Part shown: positions 57,126 through 64,000 of the stretch, one piece after another
How positions within the stretch are numbered: position 1 is the first letter of the stretch
How the letters are laid out: every line of letters starts with the position of its first letter
Source of the DNA: Eulemur rufifrons
Lineage: Eukaryota; Chordata; Mammalia; Primates; Lemuridae
Assembly (NCBI RefSeq): GCF_041146395.1
Contig: NC_090983.1
Span: forward strand, 61,821,501-61,885,500
DNA length: 64,000 nt
Direction of reading: 5' to 3'
Made by a program: the position numbers and the translations under genes
Notes under the pieces: model-generated
The model's database searches: none
Seen by the model: the letters and a program-made list of their open reading frames with translations, nothing else
Told to the model about the DNA's origin: nothing

Positions 57126-59664
57126 TTGTGGTTCTTTGAAATGTCTGAAATTCTAGGATCTTAATGCCTAGTAATTTTTTTAAATTTTTAAATGTTTTAC
57201 TTGTTATCTCATTTTTGGGCAACCTCATGCTGTGTGCCAGATTAATTTTAAGATATAACTGTTTATGTTTGTATTCTGTATATGTAGGTGTTAATTCTGA
57301 GTCTGAGTTTAAATATTTTGATATAAACCGATCTTGTTATACCATTAACCTTTCTCTTTACACATTTCATTGACTTTGTGTTTTGTTTACAGGACGAGGT
57401 TTTCACAGTATAATTTGGCAATGGGATCATGGAAAATTTTAGGATATGAAGACATCCATAGAAAATGTGAGTGGGAGTGTGTTTTCCCAGATTTCATAGA
57501 AGCAATTTAAAAAATCAGACTCTGACAATAATGTTAAGAAATAGCATACTTTATTAATGAAAGGTTCTGTGACTATTTTAGCGAGAGATGAAAATTAGAA
57601 ATAAAATTATTTAGACCTTGGCTGTGAAAAGCAAATGCTATTTCATCTATTTTCTGTAGTTAAGAAACAGAACTGTTTTATCTATTAAATTAAGCTGGAG
57701 CATGCTATCATCAACCTACCACACAAAAAAAGAAGTCTATGAAAACTTCAGTCATTTTGATCTCAGCATGATGATACCCCCTATGTGGTTTTATAATTCT
57801 CAATTAAAATGAGTAATTCAGAGAAAGAACAAGTCCCATGAGGGAAGATGCCAAGAAGGAATCCAAATGTTAAAGAAACATTTTCCTATGGTAAGCCTGT
57901 TACAATGGTTGCTGATGCTTCAAACATACCTATGCTCATATTCTTTGATTTTTATCTTCATAGTATTACAAATGAATTCAGTAACAGAATTTTAAAATAG
58001 CTGCTATTGTATTAATTGTACTTATTCTATTAAAATCTATCTGATGAATACATCTTTTGGTTATTTATGTTATTGTTAGCAGTATATGTAGTATTAGATC
58101 CATAGTCTATGAATTTTTCTGCTTCCCATTTCATACATCCTATCTGTGTGCCTTCTGTTTTTCTGCCATTTTGCTAGAGTTTGCCACAAATGTCTGATTT
58201 ATTCCTCAGAATAATCCTACATGGTTTAAGTAAGTGAGGTGACTTGGCTAAAGCCACACAGGTTATAAATGTTCACGATTTGAACTGAAATCTTGTAAAA
58301 ATCTTTTTCTATATAGTTAGATATTTGCTCATTTATTTTTTGTATCTTCAAATGATGGTATTGCACAATTTAAGAATTTTTGAATGCATAGGCCCTGGAT
58401 CAAATTTAAAGAATGGGTCGAGTATATTACTGTGTTACAAAGAACATTTGGAGTGACCAATTCTTTACCTTAGTAGGATTGTAAAGCTAAAGGGCAAAAC
58501 ATCTTCCTCACCAGTCATTCTAGTAATTAAATTTCCTGTGGCACTAGATATTTTGCAACTGAGTCAGAGTCCTCAGTTAAAATGAAAAAGTGCTCTGTAG
58601 AAAGACAAACACATTACAATCTTAACCATTCATATTTTAATCTGAATTAGTTTTTCAAATCTTGTCTCTGCGTAGAGACCCAAGGGCATGGAATATAGAC
58701 CTGAGGAACTGAAATAGTGAATTGAAAGATTCACAGATTTGGAGATGCTTGAAAGGGAAGAGCTAAGAGGCTTTCAAAATAGGTTTCTCTCATGGTCACT
58801 ACTAGCACATGGTGCACATTTTTGTGAGTTAATAAAAGAGTCCTTTTCCAAGGAGAAATTACAAAAAGGCACTCTTTCAGGTGGTTGAATTATGAGAGGA
58901 ATTCTTTCCTCCAGGATGTTGTAGCCTCAAGTCAGGACACAAAGGTTGATGAGGGGTCTGTGATTTGGACTTTAGCCCCACATATTCCCCCTTGGTTGAT
59001 TACCTTTGTACACAACTTGCACAACCTTACTTGGAAGGCATAGGTTTTCTAGAGAGCCAATGGATTGCAGGAGGTCATCTGGCCCTGGAAAGAGGAAGAA
59101 TATTATGCTTATTGTAGAAGTGAGAATCACTTTTATTTAAGGCTGAACTTTACACTTGTTGTTGGGGGATCCTAGGAGCAAGTAGCTCTAGCAACTTCAT
59201 ACTGCTAGAGGCTCACTGACACTCCACCTTGTAGAGTAGGAATAGGGTTTAGTGTGAAAAATATAGGATTTATTCCAGGCAGAATCATGGTTATTTAAAG
59301 ATATTGTTCTCTCTAATATTGCACCCAGAAAAGGATCTCGGTGTTCTTGGTTATTCACTAAATGGGTATCAATTATTGTAGAAGTTCAGCCTATCTCCAG
59401 GTACTACTATAATAGATTGCAAAGATTTCAAAACTCTTTTCAAAGAAGGTGTTATTTTATTAATAATTTTCCAATAAAGCCATTCCAGGTTTCTTTTTAG
59501 GTACCAGGCTTAGAAAATTCTTTAACTTGTTAATAATATGATATATTGATATATTCTATTACTATTTTTACTCTTCTAGCAGCAGTAATAACTATAAAAG
59601 TAGTATATTTTATGATATAAAGTTTTTTAAAATATAAAAATACTGAGAAGGATATAGAAGTTAA
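57126..59664. other. Unique AT-rich noncoding sequence
   Basis: Contains a probable antisense MIR fragment at about 58195-58300 (tgaggtgacttggctaaagc, cacacaggttataaatgttc). No gene or other named element. Confidence 0.5.
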
Positions 59665-59975
59665 TTATTTTATTTATCTATTTATTTATTTTTTGGAGGC
59701 AGAGTCTTGCTCTGTTGCCCTAGGTAGAGTACAGTGGCATCATCATAACTCACTGCAACCTCCAACTCCTGGGCTCAGACAATCCTCCTTCCTCAGCCTC
59801 CCAAGTAGCTGGCACTATTGGCAAGTACCATGATGCCCAGCTAATTTTTCTATTTTTAGTGGAGATGGGGTCTCACTCTTGCTCGGGCTGGTCTCCAATT
59901 TCTGACTTCAAGCCATCCTCTCACGTTGGCCTCCCAGAGTGCTAGGATTGTAGGTGTGAGCCACCATGCCTGACC
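59665..59975 (-). mobile_element. Older dimeric Alu SINE, antisense
   Basis: A T/A-rich tail (tttatttatctatttattta) is followed by ggcagagtcttgctctgttg, actcactgcaacctccaact, cctcagcctcccaagtagct, gatggggtctcactcttgct and ggtgtgagccaccatgcctg. Both arms are present, but the linker is the shorter ctaatttttctatttttagt without the long extension, and CpGs are largely lost. It is older than the Alus at 20103, 22216 and 54993. Confidence 0.85.
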
Positions 59976-62194
59976 AACAAAATTAATTTATAATTCCACT
60001 AAAGGATACAAGCCTTATCCCAGACTTGTATTGACCTGCTTTGTGTACACCATTGTCTTTGTCCCTATTTAGTTAAAATCAAGAACTTAATAGGTGCTAT
60101 CTGTTTGATGTTAAGACCAGGAGGTCTACTATAGACCAAATAGCAAGGCTGATCTAGTCTGTGAGTCTTTGACCAACTCTCTGTTTCTTCTTTTATCTAG
60201 CCGCATATTTCTTGGCCCCCTTTTCATCTATGCATTCTGACCAATCTTTGCAACAGTTATTTCTGACAATCAGCTTGTTGATGACAACTTGATTTTTACT
60301 GTGACTAGAGCCAAATTGATTTTTACTACAACTAGAGCCAAATTCTTCCTATGGATTGCTTTGATTTTTTTTTTTTTTTTTTCTGTAAGAGTCTTGCAAT
60401 GATGGCCTCCCTCAATCCTGGGAAACCAGGCAATTAAGCTGTTGTTATGCACACAGCTTCATTTATTCCAAGTATGTCATTCATTTCAGTCCACACACCA
60501 AGCAAATATTGAGGGCCCCTGCCTGAGAAGCTTTGTCATCATCAATCTGAAGGAAGTCTGAAGTTTTGTGAGAAGGCATTAAGATTGAGTGGTTACGTAC
60601 AGAAATAATGTGGGTTGGTAGTGGAAGGTAGAAGGAAGAAGGAATGGAGAAGGGTGAAATATTTATACTACATAGGCTGGGAGGAAGAATGAGAACATTT
60701 AAAAATTTTCCATTCATTGTTCCCTGGCATCAATACTGTATGTAGATAAAAAGGCCAAAATAAGCATGAATTTTGTTTTAATTAACTCTCTAAGATTTGT
60801 CTACCATGTAGTTGCCCCCTCCCACCTTCATCTGTTATTTTGTTCATTTTAGGGCCATAAATATTATTAATCCACAGAGATTTCTTTCTGCTTCCTTTAG
60901 TTAATTAAAGATACTCTAGAATTTATCTTATGCTACCACCAGGAGGGCACAAAAAGTGAAATATTATATTGCTAGATAGTTCATTCATTAGCATAAAATA
61001 ATCAGTGGGATGGTGTATTGGAGTTTTAAATACCTCTGCCAGGTTTTCTTTTAGAGGACAAATGCAGTCAACAGAAGAAAATAAAAAGAGAAAGAGGGGT
61101 GAAAAGAATAAAAAATTAGGGAGAGAGGCAACAACGAATATATAGATTAACTTTTTACAAGCCAGTCTAACTAGAAGCTAGCATGGGATCAAATTGTAAT
61201 CATTCCCTGTGCAGATATCATTAGCAATAGATACAATAGCAAAGTCTTCCTTCATGTGCTTCAAGCTGTGTCGCTCAGTTGGGAGACGAAGGGGGCAGCA
61301 GGGCAAGCTGTCAAAAAAGAAAAAAAAAGACACTAAAAAGATATTCTTATATTGTACTTATTTTATTTTATATTAATGGTTTTATTACAAAAAGAAACTA
61401 TGATGTAAACTTCATGTATCATTCACTTACAACATTTTATACCAAACCAAGCAGAACCCCACACTCGACAGCTCCACTATTTATATTCCTCCCAGGGTAG
61501 CTCATCCTGCCCTCTTTTTCCACCCTCAGTGCTTTTCTTTCTTCGGGGAGAGATTCTATATCAGTGTTTCATTTCTCCTCTGGGTGGACTTAAAGTCCAG
61601 ACACATTGATTATTAATCATTACATTGGGGTTTTTCTCTTTCTTGACCAATGACACAATCTGCAGAGCATGATAGGTATACTGTAACTGACATCTGTACT
61701 GGAAAAAAAATCAGGTTATGGCATATATATCTGCACTAATAAAAAAAGCCATCTTTCAAATTCTCTTTTTAAGTCTTACTAAAGAGACCACTGTGTTACA
61801 AATGCACATGCACTGAGCCATAAATCCAGTAACAGAGACATATCTAAAAGCCCATTTTGGGGCATTCTTTACTTGGACTCTTGGGACACTCCAGGCTTAA
61901 CTAGAGTCACTTACTCTTTTTCTAGGTTGTGCTGCTGATGAATACCAGGGAGAAAACTTGAAATATGTGAGATTTTTCTGACTCTATTATGTGGCTGTGC
62001 TCTTTGACTTCATCTTATTTTGATATATATTTTTATTTGTGTAAATTTCTCAATGTAAAATTATTTTGCCACTCATGCTTTAGAAAACCTGCTGACCTTA
62101 TGCTGCCAGGGCGTATCTGAAGTACATTTGTGACTGTCACTTTATGGTTTTCCATAATATGACATGAATTTTCATAAGTTGCAAAGCAGTAGGA
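59976..62194. other. Unique noncoding sequence with one short tandem repeat
   Basis: A 27-bp direct tandem duplication lies at 60289-60342 and a T-run at about 60366-60382. A small L2-like word may lie at 60480-60530. No gene. Confidence 0.5.
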
Positions 62195-62430
62195 ATATGG
62201 TCTAATGATTAAGAGAGTAGATGTTTGTTCAGGCTGACCACAGTCTGAATCCTGGCTCTTGACCTAAATGTGTTACTTTGGGCAAGTTACTTGACCTCTC
62301 AGAAGTTCAGGTTTCCTGATTATGAAATGGAGATAATATCCATACAAGCCCAATGCTTTGGGTTTGCATCTAGCTCAGGACCTGCCTCACGGTAAACCCT
62401 CAATAAATGGGAACTATTGTTACTATTATT
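62195..62430 (+). repeat. MIR SINE, near full length
   Basis: gtctaatgattaagagagta, gtctgaatcctggctcttga, tgtgttactttgggcaagtt, acttgacctctcagaagttc, gattatgaaatggagataat and tcaggacctgcctcacggta, ending ccctcaataaatgggaacta then ttattattatt. This follows the forward MIR consensus from end to end. Confidence 0.88.
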
Positions 62431-64000
62431 ATTAGGATGGCCAAATCAGGATACTTAGGAGAGTGAACAGGCTCACTGCATATATTTTAATAATTACACT
62501 GAAATAACAGAAATAAACAGGACTACCCTGGGTGGAGTGAGATACATAGTCAGTCTGATTATGATGGGCAGTAGACTATCTCAGTATCAATATAGGGAAA
62601 TTAGATATTGAATCATTCATTTTCATTCAATGTTGAGAGAAATATACAGTAACCAGAGTAATAAACCAAGGGACTGGTTTTTGATTTTCCTTGTTTTCCT
62701 TTGCGTTAACCTGTTTTCAGTATAGAAAGAAACAGTTTATAATCATGCCTCTTAGTTTTTCCCATGCCCACCTATGTGCAAGGGTAGTCCCTCCTTTAGT
62801 TGCACCATTTCTGACTGTAAAGGACAATATGGATTTATGCCTAGTGACCTCTTGCAAGTTTTCTTTCTTTGCTGCAAAATTATGGTGAGCAACAACTTGA
62901 TTTATTCCGTTAGTTTTGAACTGTGCTGCCAATAAGTAAATTGGCTCATGGTAATCACAGTATTCACTTCAATTAAATGATCATCAATTGAGTTATTTGC
63001 CTTTTTGCATGTAATTTACTATGGTCTGCTTTTCTCTTTCAATTAAAAAGTTGAAGTCTATAATTACTTGTTTCTAGGGATTACAAATTAGGGAAGTAGA
63101 ATTCTGAAATGATTACCTTAAAGCTTCAATAATTTTCAAAATGTGTACATTTCTTCATATTTTACCTTATATTTAAAATATAAATTATTTTTTGTATGTC
63201 ATCAAAATTAATTATTTCCTTATGCAAAATCTACCTTAGAGAAAAGGAGAAATGAAACATATGAGAAAACACATTTTGCCTAATGATTTTCTGTTAGGAA
63301 AAATATTGCTATCATGATCCTTTTTAATTAAATAAGAATTTAGCACTTTTACGTGTGTGTTCTTAATGTCAGACTCTTTGGTTATCACACTTACACCTCT
63401 GTTATTAATGCTAGCCATGGTTTGCAGATGAGGAAAAGCTAGTTATCAATGAATAATTCAGATTCCATAACTGTCAGACCTCATTATTTTAAATAGGGCC
63501 TGGTAGTTCCAGTTGTAACCAGCTAATTGCCTCGTTTAAACTTAAACTGTTAGACTATTTCACATAATTCTCAATTTCAAAAAACTTTAAATACATTTAA
63601 AATTGCTGTAATACATAGAGCAATTTGCTTTAAATCAATCTAGAAGAATAAAAGGCATTCTGCTTATGATCTGTCTTCAAATAAGAATTAAAATTTATTT
63701 TAATTTAATCCACTGGCTGTCATGGAATGCTTACTTAACACAGAATGAACAAAATGTTTTTAATTTATAAAAAATAAGATGAGAATATTGAGACTGAATA
63801 ATTCAGTTTAAAAATTGATCTCTTTTGTTTAAACATTCTGCCAAATGTAAGTTCAAAACCAAAATGAATGGGAGGGATCACCAAAGGTTATTGCTTTCAC
63901 TTCCTGAATCTCCAGCACTTTTAAAACTAAATCAGCCATAAATTTTAAAAATTAAGAAATCTGTAAAGTGAGGGTGGTGGAGATGCACTGCTCAGATATT
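62431..64000. other. Unique AT-rich noncoding sequence
   Basis: No gene or confident repeat. Overlapping 65- and 71-codon frames at 62691-62932 on opposite strands are unrecognised. Confidence 0.5.

Overview
The window is AT-rich, intergenic or intronic DNA from a primate. I find no protein-coding gene, rRNA or tRNA in it. The longest open frame is only 145 codons. None of the open frames shows a recognisable domain in its own frame, none keeps a consistent coding signal, and most lie inside repeats. There are no bacterial features (operons, IS elements, CRISPR arrays). What can be annotated is the transposable-element record plus a few unique blocks that might be regulatory.

Organism: the Alu elements are dimeric, and their central linker carries the 'ttatatggacagctaaaaatatata' type extension that I associate with strepsirrhine Alus. 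The young L1 3' ends finish in 'aacctaaacatttgtaccccc' / 'ataatatgctgaaat' plus an A-tail, which I associate with lemur/galago L1 3'UTRs and not with the human L1PA end. I therefore infer a strepsirrhine primate, more likely a lemur. This comes from recalled repeat structure, not from a database search.

Layout: 1-13 kb is mostly unique AT-rich sequence with an Alu left monomer (target-site duplication (TSD) intact), an L2 end, MIRs and an Alu right monomer. 13.1-13.9 kb is a GC-richer, LTR-like block. 16.7-17.3 kb is a MER1-type hAT element with a perfect 8-bp TSD. 18-19 kb is a candidate conserved noncoding block. 20-25.5 kb is the densest repeat cluster: a 3'-shortened Alu, a long L2, a full Alu, an Alu apparently split by an L1 3' end, and a decayed hAT transposase with a BED-finger relic. 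29-30 kb has an MLT2-type LTR inserted inside an older L1. 31.4-31.9 kb has a second, inverted MER1. 35.8-36.7 kb has two L1M 3' ends in tandem. 38-40 kb has an L1 end and a long L2. 43-45.3 kb is antisense L1M ORF2-region sequence. 46.4 kb, 50.1 kb and 54.5 kb carry lineage-specific L1 3' ends, the last only about 48 bp long with a perfect 13-bp TSD. 48 kb and 52.3-52.8 kb carry solo LTRs. 55 kb has a near-full-length Alu with a TSD. 55.3-64 kb is mostly unique sequence with scattered MIR, L2 and old Alu copies.

Nothing here is a new multi-gene system. The most interesting signals are retrotransposition and transposon scars (micro-L1, 3'-shortened Alu, nested insertions, hAT transposase fossil) and two or three unique blocks that could be regulatory. 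Repeat boundaries are by eye. Those backed by target-site duplications are exact to within a base or two; the rest are good to tens of bases.
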